Origin: Rhizobium sp. Root1203
GTDB lineage: Bacteria; Pseudomonadota; Alphaproteobacteria; Rhizobiales; Rhizobiaceae
DNA: 64,000 nt
NCBI RefSeq assembly: GCF_001424945.1
Contig: NZ_LMCW01000014.1
Coordinates: 42,660-106,659, forward strand
Direction: 5' to 3'
In this document: piece after piece, positions 44,491-52,525 of the stretch
Layout: each line of letters begins with the position of its first letter
Numbering within the stretch: position 1 is the stretch's first letter
Notes under the pieces: generated by a model
Seen by the model: the letters and a program-made list of their open reading frames with translations, nothing else
What the model was told of the DNA's origin: nothing
Database searches by the model: none
Position numbers and translations under genes: made by a program

Positions 44491-44537
44491 AATGCGACAT
44501 TATTAGCAAAAAACCTAGCATAATGCTTAGTCGCATT
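44491..44537. promoter_or_regulatory. Nested inverted repeats in the ocd/Lrp divergent promoter
   Basis: AATGCGAC and its exact complement GTCGCATT lie 31 bases apart, and between them is the palindrome AGCATAATGCT (44517-44527). The region lies directly between the GTG of ocd and the chosen ATG of the regulator, a natural place for an Lrp/AsnC dimer array. Confidence 0.45.
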
Positions 44538-44549
44538 GTACAATTTTAT

Positions 44550-44975
44550 ATGCACATATTCGACGACCTCGATCACCGGCTGATTTCCGTCCTTCGCGAG
44601 GACGGACGAGCGCCCCTCTCCAAGCTTGCCGCCATACTGGGCGTCTCGCGAGGGACGGTTCAGGCGCGTCTCGATAGATTGCTGCAATCCGGGGCGGCGC
44701 TGGGATTTACGATCCGCGTACGTCAGGACTATGACGACGGGGCAATACGGGCGATTATGATGATCGAAGTACAGGGTCGATCGACGACCAAGGTCATAAA
44801 ATTTCTCCGGGGCCTTCCGGAGCTCTACGCCCTGCACACGACCAACGGATCCTGGGATCTTGTTGCCGAAATCCGCGCCGGCAACTTGCGCGATTTCGAT
44901 CGGGTTCTTCGCGAAGTCCGCACGGTCGAAGGTGTCCTCAACAGCGAGACGAGCATATTGCTGAGCAGTGTCTGA
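44550..44975 (+). CDS. Lrp/AsnC-family transcriptional regulator
   Basis: The product is 141 residues from MHIFDDLDHRL. The N-terminal helix-turn-helix (LSKLAAILGVSRGTVQARLDRL, residues about 20-45) is followed by a RAM ligand-binding domain (VQGRSTTKVIKFLRGLPELY and NGSWDLVAEIRAGNLRDFD). I chose this start because it fits the usual family N-terminus; two in-frame ATGs further upstream would place the coding sequence over the operator-like repeats. It probably senses an amino acid such as ornithine, arginine or citrulline and controls the divergent operon. Confidence 0.85.
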   Translation: MHIFDDLDHRLISVLREDGRAPLSKLAAILGVSRGTVQARLDRLLQSGAALGFTIRVRQDYDDGAIRAIMMIEVQGRSTTKVIKFLRGLPELYALHTTNGSWDLVAEIRAGNLRDFDRVLREVRTVEGVLNSETSILLSSV

Positions 44976-45484
44976 CACAGCTGCTCTTGGGGTATACCCA
45001 TCATCCTTTGAGCGAACCCCTCCAGCTACATCAGATGTGGTGGCGACCTTCCGTGGCTTTGCGCAAGCTGCCCAAGGGTCGAGCGTATTTCGCCAACGCG
45101 ACGCGACGCGTCCGCACCGCCCGGAGCGGCGTGAGACGGCCACATAAATTTTCGATCCGACATATAATATTGCATTTATGCATAGAATTGAGATTGCAAA
45201 TGCAGGTATACGCAAGAATAGCAAGGTTCGATCTAAGCGCCGTTGTCGTTGTCGTTGCAGTCAGTATATTGTCCGTCAATGTTGCCTTGGCTGAAGAGGT
45301 CCAGGCCTAGGCCGGGGAGTGGCCACTCACCATTGCCATGGAGCGGGGGCCCATGGCAGATTATGGCGCGACGCGTTGGTTTACGAATGACGTGAAACAC
45401 CGTAATGGCGACGTGCGCTTCATTCTCGACAAAGGAAGCATTGCCGACAGGGCCAGTCTCCCTTCCGGCGACACCTAAGTCGCA
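44976..45484. other. Gap with a broken small reading frame
   Basis: This 509-base stretch has no intact conventional gene. It holds the interrupted secreted-type frame described separately at 45200-45478. The remainder shows no hairpin or RNA feature that I can support. Confidence 0.4.
45200..45478 (+). pseudogene. Possible small secreted protein interrupted by a stop codon
   Basis: The frame begins MQVYARIARFDLS, then a long hydrophobic core (VVVVVAVSILSVNVALA) that reads like a signal peptide, then EEVQA and a TAG. The same frame stays open for another 55 codons (AGEWPLTIAMERGPMADYG...), ending TAA. A single nonsense change in a roughly 90-residue secreted protein would explain this. No ribosome site is strong and I recognise no family, so chance is possible. 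A 36-residue peptide alone is the other reading. Confidence 0.3.
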
Positions 45485-46408
45485 TTACCGCGCTGCAATC
45501 AATCTATGTCGTCTTCGCCAGATAGCGTGCGGAATCCGTGAAACGAGATGCAGAGCCACACGAATCCTGTGTTCGCTGATGGGGGGTAAGACATATTCCG
45601 GTTTCACGACATTCCGGCCATCAGAAGGCGTCTTCTTCCCTGAGGCGTAGACGTAAAAATTCCCGCCTGCTCCCCTGTGCCATGGAATCGGGCGGATCGT
45701 TAAGTCCGTATTGGATTTATGAGGAAATACATTCGTGAAGTAATCATAGTTGTCGTACCCGAATATATTTCTCTGAAATATTATTAGGAAATCGGCATTT
45801 CGAAAATAAGCCACGACCTCATTTCTGTAGTCTTCAGGGACCTCCGATAAACTCCAGGTTCCGATGAACAGCGTGTTTTTGCCTTGCGGTATATCACCCA
45901 GCCTGTCGCATATCTTTGCTTTTCCCTGGAGATAGTAATTCGATATGCGACCCGTTTCCGGTAGGTCGAGTATAAAATAATCTCCTTCAAAGCCTAGATC
46001 CAGTATAAGTCTGGCAGTCTCTCCGATACCTGCGCCAAATTCGACAATCTGGTCATATTCCTTGATCGATTTTCCCGAAAGTCCCTCGAACGTCAGGATG
46101 TGGTGCGCGGATTTCAGCGTCCAGGATGTCGAAACCGTACCATCAAAAAACGACAGCCTGGCCTTCTTATAGGAAGCGTCCGTATGACCCAAGAAGGGCT
46201 CTTTCAGTATTTGTTTCCATCGGTCAATTTCTTCGGGATGCCGCCGCCGCAGCATATACTCAACTTCGACCGGATAGGTCATGGGAAATTCATTGTCTTT
46301 ATATATGGGTATCGATCTAACGGTTCTCCAATTTTTGAATAGCGACAGATTATCCTCTTCCCTCATCTCTTTTCTAGTTTTTGACCAATAATCACTCTCG
46401 TTTGCCAT
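45485..46408 (-). CDS. Putative sugar O-methyltransferase, AT-rich
   Basis: The product is 307 residues. A SAM-binding segment is visible (QIVEFGAGIGETARLILDLG near residue 120), followed by YFILDLPETGRISNYYLQGK and FIGTWSLSEVPEDYR, a pattern like putative sugar O-methyltransferases of polysaccharide loci. Lys, Ile, Tyr and Phe codons with A/T third positions are far commoner than in flanking genes, a sign of recent transfer. It has no obvious partner genes here. It may modify a surface glycan, by analogy only. Confidence 0.75.
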   Translation of the reverse strand: MANESDYWSKTRKEMREEDNLSLFKNWRTVRSIPIYKDNEFPMTYPVEVEYMLRRRHPEEIDRWKQILKEPFLGHTDASYKKARLSFFDGTVSTSWTLKSAHHILTFEGLSGKSIKEYDQIVEFGAGIGETARLILDLGFEGDYFILDLPETGRISNYYLQGKAKICDRLGDIPQGKNTLFIGTWSLSEVPEDYRNEVVAYFRNADFLIIFQRNIFGYDNYDYFTNVFPHKSNTDLTIRPIPWHRGAGGNFYVYASGKKTPSDGRNVVKPEYVLPPISEHRIRVALHLVSRIPHAIWRRRHRLIAAR

Positions 46409-46565
46409 GGCGATTTCCTAAACAGATGTTCTGGTAAAGCCTGTCGGACTGGCGCGATAATACTTAAAACAATTAATTATCGACAATCAAGAGCCTCGCA
46501 AGCCGTGGCGATGACTTGGCGTCAGCATGGAGGTGAGGTGGCGCGTGAGATGATGCGGTAATCCG

Positions 46566-46580
46566 CCCGTTTTTAACGGG
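46566..46580. other. Short hairpin upstream of the glycosidase gene
   Basis: CCCGTT and AACGGG flank TTT about 30 bases before the next start codon. It is too close to that start to be a terminator of a rightward gene and may affect translation of the downstream gene. Confidence 0.3.
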
Positions 46581-46608
46581 GCTGTGGCTTACCGGGTTTT
46601 GCTAGTTT

Positions 46609-47442
46609 ATGCGGTCTCAAGTGGTTCGCAACGTTTCGCCACAGACGTACGAGGGATTCGAGTTGAGGTTTATTCCAGAGGGCGGCGTACTCGCCGCGGC
46701 AGTCGTGCTGGGAGCTACATTAAGTAGCGTGCAACCCGCCGCTTCCCAAGCGTGCGCGCAGGAAACCGTCCAAGGTGCAGACTACGTGGTCTGCACCTTG
46801 GAGCCTGATAACGTCGACTTGAGATTGTTCTGGAAGAGCGCTGACGATAAACCCTATCGCTATTTTTCAAGCGTTGCCGAGGCTGTTCGCGCGGAAGGCC
46901 GGACGCTTGTCTTTGCGGTCAATGCCGGCATGTACCAAACCGATTTTTCGCCGATCGGGCTCTATGTCGAGGCCGGCCGATTGTTGCGACCTGCCAGTGT
47001 GGGAAAGGCCCCGGCCTCCACCGGCTCCGTGCCGAACTTCTATAAGACCCCCAACGGTGTGTTCTTTATCGGTGAAACCGGGGCGGGCATACTGCCGACG
47101 AATGCGTTTTTGAAGCGGAGACCGCTGGTGCGCCTGGCCACGCAGTCTGGTCCGATGCTGGTGATTGGCAATAGACTGAATCCGATCTTTGTCGCCGGAT
47201 CTACGGACCGCACTCGCCGCAGCGGCGTGGGCGTCTGTAGCGATCGCACTGTTCGTTTTGCGATCAGCGAAGGCATGGTAAATTTCCATGACTTCGCGCA
47301 ACTCTTCCGCGACCATCTGAAATGCGAAGATGCCCTCTTTCTCGATGGCGGCCGGGGCGTGGGTCTCTACAATCCCACCATGGGCCGCAATGACCTATCC
47401 TGGCATGGCGGTTTCGGCCCCATCTTCGGTGTGGTCGAGTAA
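46609..47442 (+). CDS. DUF2233 / phosphodiester glycosidase family secreted protein
   Basis: The product is 277 residues with a hydrophobic, possibly signal-peptide stretch at about residues 28-47 (VLAAAVVLGATLSSVQPAAS), followed by a DUF2233 (NAGPA-like) domain: FAVNAGMYQTDFSPIGLYVE near 100, KTPNGVFFIGETG near 145 and DALFLDGGRGVGLYNP near 245. The family includes phosphodiester alpha-GlcNAcase relatives. The start is uncertain because 25-30 residues precede the hydrophobic core; an internal TTG nearer to it would give a more usual signal peptide. Confidence 0.8.
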   Translation: MRSQVVRNVSPQTYEGFELRFIPEGGVLAAAVVLGATLSSVQPAASQACAQETVQGADYVVCTLEPDNVDLRLFWKSADDKPYRYFSSVAEAVRAEGRTLVFAVNAGMYQTDFSPIGLYVEAGRLLRPASVGKAPASTGSVPNFYKTPNGVFFIGETGAGILPTNAFLKRRPLVRLATQSGPMLVIGNRLNPIFVAGSTDRTRRSGVGVCSDRTVRFAISEGMVNFHDFAQLFRDHLKCEDALFLDGGRGVGLYNPTMGRNDLSWHGGFGPIFGVVE

Positions 47443-47524
47443 CGCTGGTCCAGGCTTCACCGCCTGCATCCCATAAGGGAACCTGACGGCGGTTCGGCGC
47501 ATTTCTTGGGACGGAGGATGTACG

Positions 47525-47668
47525 ATGACCTACAAGCCAAAACTCGTCGGACTAAACCATATCGCGCTCGAAGTCGCCGGCGGCGACCAACTCGGCCCAC
47601 GCGTTGTCAAAGCGCTCTTGCTTCATTCCAATGATATCGTCTCCGCTCAACTCGCATCGCCGTTATAA
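47525..47668 (+). pseudogene. Truncated VOC (glyoxalase-like) gene remnant
   Basis: With GGAGG 7 bases upstream, the frame starts MTYKPKLVGLNHIALEVAGGDQ, which is the classic N-terminus of vicinal-oxygen-chelate family proteins. It then stops after 47 codons instead of about 130, and the sequence after residue 20 no longer resembles the family. The stop codon lies inside the first arm of the 28-base palindrome. A gene cut by insertion of a repeat element is the simplest explanation. Confidence 0.55.
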
Positions 47669-47689
47669 GGTTTTGCAAAACCTTATAAC
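47662..47689. repeat. Perfect 28-base palindrome, with a second half-copy nearby
   Basis: GTTATAAGGTTTTG is followed immediately by its exact complement with no spacer. A one-mismatch copy of the right arm (CAAGACCTTATAAC) lies at 47723-47736. The sequence sits at the broken end of the VOC remnant. The arrangement is like an intergenic repeat element with inverted termini or a recombination site. Confidence 0.65.
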
Positions 47690-47903
47690 TCTCCCTCCGA
47701 TGTCAGTGGTATGAGTTTCTGGCAAGACCTTATAACTGAAGCCCGATCTGATACTGGCCGGCGAAGAAGACGACGAAGCTGTCTGCCCCCGGTGCAGCGA
47801 AAATGCGCGAAGCCGGTCGATCGGAGACGCTTGGCCACCCCGAATGGCATCAGAAGAATCCCTCCCCTGAGGAGGGAGGGATCACATTGAGACTCGAACA
47901 ATT
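47690..47903. other. Probable intergenic repeat element or gene debris
   Basis: No intact gene is seen. On the minus strand a short frame ends GADSFVVFFAGQYQIGLQL and stop, right at the second TTATAAGG copy, which looks like debris of a coding region. It also holds the terminator of the ABC exporter. Confidence 0.35.
47858..47882 (-). terminator. Terminator of the ABC exporter gene
   Basis: ATCCCTCCC and its exact complement flank a 7-base loop, 22 bases beyond the exporter stop, with TTCTTCT following on the minus strand. Confidence 0.7.
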
Positions 47904-49748
47904 CTAAATGCTGGCACGCATTTCGTGCAATCCAGCATACACGCCACCGGCCGCTACTAGCGCCTGATGTGTGCCTTCCTCGACAATGCCGTCTCGCGTA
48001 AGTACGAGAATTCTATCCGCATGCCGGACCGTGGAAAGGCGATGGGCGATGACAATGGTCGTGCGGCCCTTGACTAATCCCAGCAACGCTTCCTGCACTG
48101 TCCGCTCGCTCTCATTGTCGAGTGCGCTGGTGGCTTCGTCAAAGATCAACACCGGCGGGTTCTTGAGGAAAGCGCGGGCGATGGTCAGCCTCTGTTTCTG
48201 ACCGCCGGAGAGCTTTACGCCGCGCTGCCCGATATCGGTGTTATAACCTTGCGGCAGTGCCACGATGAAATCATGTGCGTTGGCCGCCTTCGCCGCAGCG
48301 ATGACGTCCTCGTCCGTCGCCTTGGCGCGGCCGTAGCGCAGATTGTCGATCACGGTTCCGCTGAACAGATACACATCCTGCTGGACCACGCCGACATTGA
48401 GCCGCAAAGTGGCCAGGCAGACATCGCGGACATCCTGCCCGTCAATGGTCACGCTGCCCGAATGCACGTCGTAGAAGCGCGGGACAAGGCTGCAGACCGT
48501 GCTTTTGCCCACCCCTGATGGCCCGACCAACGCCACAAACTCTCCCGGCTCGATGGCGAATGACACCTTGTGGAGCACAAGTGGGCCGTCATCCTCGTAA
48601 CCGAAGCTGACAGAGTTGAAGCCGATGGCGCCGACAACCTTGCCAAGTGGCCTGGCGGCAGGTCGGTCCGCAATGTCGGGCTCTTCTTCAAGCAGTTCCA
48701 TGGCTCGGACGAAGCCAGTATAGCCCTCTTGCCAGAGCCGAATGAAGTTGTCGAGCCGCCGTACCGGATCGACCAGCACGCCGACGCAAAGCAGCAGTGT
48801 CAGCATATCGGCAGCAGAAAGGTCGGCGGTGACAATGCGGATGGCTCCAAACACGATCACCACGATGGTGACGAGCTGGGAGAACCCATCCATGCCGACC
48901 CAAAGCAATGCTTCGCTGCGGTAGCCTGCTTTGCGGCTGTCAAGAAACCGCTGGTTTTCCACCTGGAAGCGGCGCAGTTCGTCGCCTTCATTGGCGAAGG
49001 ACTGCACCACGCGGATACCGCCCAGGGCGTCCTCCACCCGCTCATTGATGTCGCCGATCCTCTCCTTGCTTGTGCGAAGGGCGACATTCATATGGCCGTT
49101 GAAATGCATCGCGTAAGCAACTGCGAAGGGGATCAGAAGCCCAATCAGCAATGCAATGACGGGATCAATCAGCGCGATTACTGCCATTGCTCCCGCGAAT
49201 TTCAGGATGCTGATGGCAATGTCCTCGGGGCCGTGGTGGAAGAGCTCGCCGAGCCAGAGCGAGTCATTGCTGATGCGGCTCATCAGCTGCCCGGTGCGCT
49301 GCCGGTCATAGAAGCTGAAAGACAGCTTCTGGCAGTGCTCGAATAATTCCTTGCGAACCTGCGCCTCGATCTTGGCTCCCATTACATGGCCCTGATAGTC
49401 CACGAAGTAGGTTGCGAAGGCCTGCACGAGGAAAACGCCGAGCATGACACCGCCTAAGGCCAGAATCTGATGGAGCGCATCTGGCGCTTCGGCAAGGTCC
49501 GGCAGGCGGCCGACGATGTGGTTTGCGATAAGTGGCATGGCTGCCGCCGTGGCGGCGATGAGGACCGCGCTCAACAAGTCCGCAAGGAGAAGCGGCAGAT
49601 GAGGCCTATAGTAGGAGATAAAGCGCTGCGCACGAAGACGTGCGTTTCGACGCTCCGCCGAGCCACCGGGGGAAGAGAAGAGGCGGGGGAAAAAGGGTCT
49701 ACGGCGTCTTTGCGCGCGCTTTCCCCTGTTGAGATGATTGGAATGCAT
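47904..49748 (-). CDS. ABC exporter, fused membrane and ATPase domains (MsbA/MDR-like)
   Basis: The product is 614 residues. An Arg-rich N-terminal 45 residues precede six membrane segments (residues about 50-330) and a nucleotide-binding domain with Walker A GPSGVGKST near 400, signature LSGGQKQRLTIARAF near 505, Walker B VLIFDEATSALD and switch His in IAHRLST. Half-transporters of this type work as homodimers exporting lipids, drugs or peptides. The substrate is unknown. The first ATG is weakly supported by a ribosome site (AGGA 10 bases away), and a strongly initiated short frame overlaps the start. Confidence 0.9.
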   Translation of the reverse strand: MHSNHLNRGKRAQRRRRPFFPRLFSSPGGSAERRNARLRAQRFISYYRPHLPLLLADLLSAVLIAATAAAMPLIANHIVGRLPDLAEAPDALHQILALGGVMLGVFLVQAFATYFVDYQGHVMGAKIEAQVRKELFEHCQKLSFSFYDRQRTGQLMSRISNDSLWLGELFHHGPEDIAISILKFAGAMAVIALIDPVIALLIGLLIPFAVAYAMHFNGHMNVALRTSKERIGDINERVEDALGGIRVVQSFANEGDELRRFQVENQRFLDSRKAGYRSEALLWVGMDGFSQLVTIVVIVFGAIRIVTADLSAADMLTLLLCVGVLVDPVRRLDNFIRLWQEGYTGFVRAMELLEEEPDIADRPAARPLGKVVGAIGFNSVSFGYEDDGPLVLHKVSFAIEPGEFVALVGPSGVGKSTVCSLVPRFYDVHSGSVTIDGQDVRDVCLATLRLNVGVVQQDVYLFSGTVIDNLRYGRAKATDEDVIAAAKAANAHDFIVALPQGYNTDIGQRGVKLSGGQKQRLTIARAFLKNPPVLIFDEATSALDNESERTVQEALLGLVKGRTTIVIAHRLSTVRHADRILVLTRDGIVEEGTHQALVAAGGVYAGLHEMRASI

Positions 49749-49806
49749 CAACGGTCATGTCCTGTTGTACACGAATGGTTCTGAGGCTGGACATGATCGT
49801 TTTCAT
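49699..49806 (-). CDS. Possible 35-residue leader peptide overlapping the ABC exporter start
   Basis: AAGGGAG lies 6 bases before an ATG that opens a 35-codon frame (MKTIMSSLRTIRVQQDMTVD...), which runs past and out of frame with the exporter start. The exporter itself lacks a good ribosome site, so translation through this short frame could control it, as in drug-inducible exporters. The peptide has no recognised motif. Confidence 0.35.
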   Translation of the reverse strand: MKTIMSSLRTIRVQQDMTVDAFQSSQQGKARAKTP

Positions 49807-50018
49807 TTCAATCTCCCTTCGGGCCAGGAATGATGGAAATATGCAGGTTTCGCTGTGGTCTGGCAATGCCTGACAGGTTTGCGGAATTTTGTGCCACGTG
49901 TCGGGACGACGGACCGGACGTCCTGTCGCTCTCGTCCGAAGCTACCACCCGCGGGTTTACCTCGCAGACTGGATGACATTTCACCAGGCACTCGAACTCG
50001 GTGGAAAAGCACCACACG

Positions 50019-50720
50019 TTACTCGAACAAATCCGGATTGCTGGCTTCGATTTGCGGCAGGTCGGTGAGGATGCCGTTGAGGTGGCACCGCATGGCAGCA
50101 TCGGCGGCCGAGACGTCCTTGGCGTCAATTGCGGCGATGATCGCTTCGTGTTCGGCGATCAGGCGTGTCATCGAGTCGGGGTGACGGAGCTGGAGGTTGC
50201 AGACGCGATCCATGTGGGCCTTGATATCCGAAATGGCGTTCCACGCCAGGCCGCAGCCAGCACCTTCCGCGATCGCGATATGAAACTGCTCGTCCTCCCG
50301 GCGGAAGGCATTGTGATCATGTGCCTCCATCGCCGCCTTCTGACGCGCGATGATGGTATCGATCCGGCGCCGGGTCCAGCCGTCGAAACTCTCGCTGGCG
50401 CGCCGTGCGACAGCAACCTCGATCGCCTCGCGCACGAAGCGGGCTTCCATCATCTGCCGTGCCGAGATACGCACAACAACCGTGCCCCGGTTCGGGCGGA
50501 TTTCCACCAGTTTCGATTTGCCAAGCGCGATCAGCGCCTCGCGCACCGGCTGTCGTGAAACCCCCATGCGGGTTGCGATTTCCTGCTCGGAAAGTCGGGT
50601 GCCGGGGGCAAGTTCAAGCCGGACAATCGCTTCGCGCAGGTCTTTCTCGACCTGCGCAGCTGCCGTTTCGCCGGTCTCAATCTTCAGGGAATCCAGGTTC
50701 ATGTCTTTCGTCACCGTCAT
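50019..50720 (-). CDS. GntR-family (FCD) transcriptional regulator
   Basis: The product is 233 residues with an N-terminal winged helix (RLSEQEIATRMGVSRQPVREAL, about residues 42-65) and a C-terminal all-helical FCD domain whose metal-binding His are in FHIAIAEGAG and the EHEAIIAAI segment. FCD regulators of uronate and sugar-acid loci are usually repressors relieved by a pathway intermediate. It is divergent from the aldehyde dehydrogenase gene and its operon, which is the expected target. Confidence 0.9.
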   Translation of the reverse strand: MTVTKDMNLDSLKIETGETAAAQVEKDLREAIVRLELAPGTRLSEQEIATRMGVSRQPVREALIALGKSKLVEIRPNRGTVVVRISARQMMEARFVREAIEVAVARRASESFDGWTRRRIDTIIARQKAAMEAHDHNAFRREDEQFHIAIAEGAGCGLAWNAISDIKAHMDRVCNLQLRHPDSMTRLIAEHEAIIAAIDAKDVSAADAAMRCHLNGILTDLPQIEASNPDLFE

Positions 50721-50723
50721 GCG

Positions 50724-50760
50724 TTGACATCCAATTTAAACCACCATACAGTACCATACA
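50724..50760 (+). promoter_or_regulatory. Candidate promoter with tandem operator repeats
   Basis: TTGACA and TACAGT are spaced 17 bases apart, and two ACCATACA repeats lie exactly 10 bases apart over the -10 region. A repressor covering these repeats would block the operon. The GntR gene starts just upstream on the other strand. Confidence 0.45.
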
Positions 50761-50843
50761 ATTCAAACGCAACATAAATCCGGTGCCTTGAAAGCCGGAC
50801 GAAGAGGGAGGGGCCGGCGGAGTTCGCCGGCCTGGGAGAGATA

Positions 50844-52361
50844 TTGCTGTCCAATTTCATCGCACCTGATTCCAGTGACCCGCGGTTGAGCATTAAATCC
50901 CGCTACCAGATGCTTGTCGATGGCAAGTCCGTTGATGCCGCTTCCGGTAAGACCCTTGACCGGGTAAGCCCCGGTCATGCCGGCGTGGTGGTCGGCACAT
51001 GGCCGGACGCTTCGGCTGACGACGTGCGCGCTGCGATCGCGGCTGCCCGCCGTGCGTTCGACACCGGTCCATGGCCGCGGATGTCGGGCGCCGAGCGCTC
51101 GCGGCTGATGTTCAAGGTCGCCGATCTTATCCTGGCTCGCCAGGAGGAGCTTGCGCTGGTGGAATGCCTCGAGGTCGGCAAGCCGATCGCCCAGGCGCGT
51201 GGCGAGATCGGTTTTTGCGCCGATCTCTGGTCTTACGCTGCCGGGCAGGCGCGGGCTCTCGAGGGCCAGACACACAACAATATCGGTGATGATCGTCTTG
51301 GCCTCGTGCTGCGCGAACCAGTGGGCGTCGTCGGAATCATCACGCCCTGGAACTTCCCCTTCATCATCGCATCAGAGCGCGTGCCGTGGGCGATCGGGGC
51401 CGGCTGCACGGTCGTTCTGAAACCCTCCGAATTCACCTCGGGCACCTCGATCCGCATGGCGGAGCTGGCCCGGGAAGCGGGCATTCCAGATGGCGTCTTC
51501 AACGTCGTCACAGGTTATGGCGATCCAGCCGGCCAGGTGCTGGCGGAAGATCCCGGCACCGACATGGTGGCTTTCACCGGCTCCGTTCGCGTCGGCACTA
51601 AGCTTGGAGAGATCGCAGCGCGCAGTGTCAAGCGTGTCGGACTGGAACTCGGCGGCAAGGGCCCGCAGATCGTCTTTGCGGATGCGGATCTTGAGGCCGC
51701 AGCCGATGGCATAGCCTATGGCGTCTATCACAATGCCGGACAGTGCTGCATTTCCGGCAGCCGCCTTCTCGTCCAGGAAGGTATCCGTGATGCCCTGATG
51801 GAGCGTCTGCTCGATACTTCGCGCAAGGTGACCTTCGGCGATCCGCTGAACGAGGACACCAGGATCGGTGCGATGATTTCGGAAGCGCACACGCAAAAAG
51901 TGCATTCGTATGTCGAGGCCGGTGTCGCATCGGGCGCAAAGTTGCTTCTCGGGGGCGAGAGGGTCGGCAAGGAGGCCGGGCTCTACTACGCACCGACCGT
52001 GTTTGCTGGCGTCACGCCCGATATGTCGATTGCCCGCGAGGAGATTTTCGGGCCGGTCCTGTCGACATTGACCTTCAAGACGGCCGATGAGGCCGTGGCG
52101 CTGGCGAACGCCAGCGAATTCGGTCTTTCGGCCTCGGTCTGGTCGACCAATCTCGAAAACGCGCTGCAGAGCATTCGCCGCATTCGTGCTGGCCGCTGCT
52201 GGATCAACAGCGTTATCGACGGAACACCGGAGCTGCCGATTGGCGGCTACAAGAAGAGTGGACTGGGCCGCGAGCTCGGCCGCTACGGCTTTGACGAATA
52301 TTCGCAGTTCAAGGGTGTTCATGTGACGCTCGGGCGTCCTGCGCCCTGGTTCGCGCAATGA
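50844..52361 (+). CDS. NAD(P)-dependent aldehyde dehydrogenase
   Basis: The product is 505 residues starting at a TTG with GGGAG 6 bases upstream; an ATG 22 codons later is an alternative. The family motifs are clear: GIITPWNFPFI near residue 160, the catalytic Glu in GLELGGKGPQ near 270 and the catalytic Cys in NAGQCCISGSR near 300. It oxidises an aldehyde to the acid. In a uronate or sugar-acid locus it could act on 2-oxoglutarate semialdehyde or a related intermediate, but the sequence does not fix this. Confidence 0.9.
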   Translation: MLSNFIAPDSSDPRLSIKSRYQMLVDGKSVDAASGKTLDRVSPGHAGVVVGTWPDASADDVRAAIAAARRAFDTGPWPRMSGAERSRLMFKVADLILARQEELALVECLEVGKPIAQARGEIGFCADLWSYAAGQARALEGQTHNNIGDDRLGLVLREPVGVVGIITPWNFPFIIASERVPWAIGAGCTVVLKPSEFTSGTSIRMAELAREAGIPDGVFNVVTGYGDPAGQVLAEDPGTDMVAFTGSVRVGTKLGEIAARSVKRVGLELGGKGPQIVFADADLEAAADGIAYGVYHNAGQCCISGSRLLVQEGIRDALMERLLDTSRKVTFGDPLNEDTRIGAMISEAHTQKVHSYVEAGVASGAKLLLGGERVGKEAGLYYAPTVFAGVTPDMSIAREEIFGPVLSTLTFKTADEAVALANASEFGLSASVWSTNLENALQSIRRIRAGRCWINSVIDGTPELPIGGYKKSGLGRELGRYGFDEYSQFKGVHVTLGRPAPWFAQ

Positions 52362-52525
52362 GCCGCGACAAGCGGCGCTAATACGGAAATGGAGTTTTTT
52401 TGCCTTTGGGAGAGGGCGAAGAACTTGGGAGGAAAACCTCGGCCGGCGCGATCTTTGGTCGGAGCCCGCCAGCCGAGATTTGGGTCTTGCGACCCGCATT
52501 GCACATCCAAAGGGAGGATACGCAA

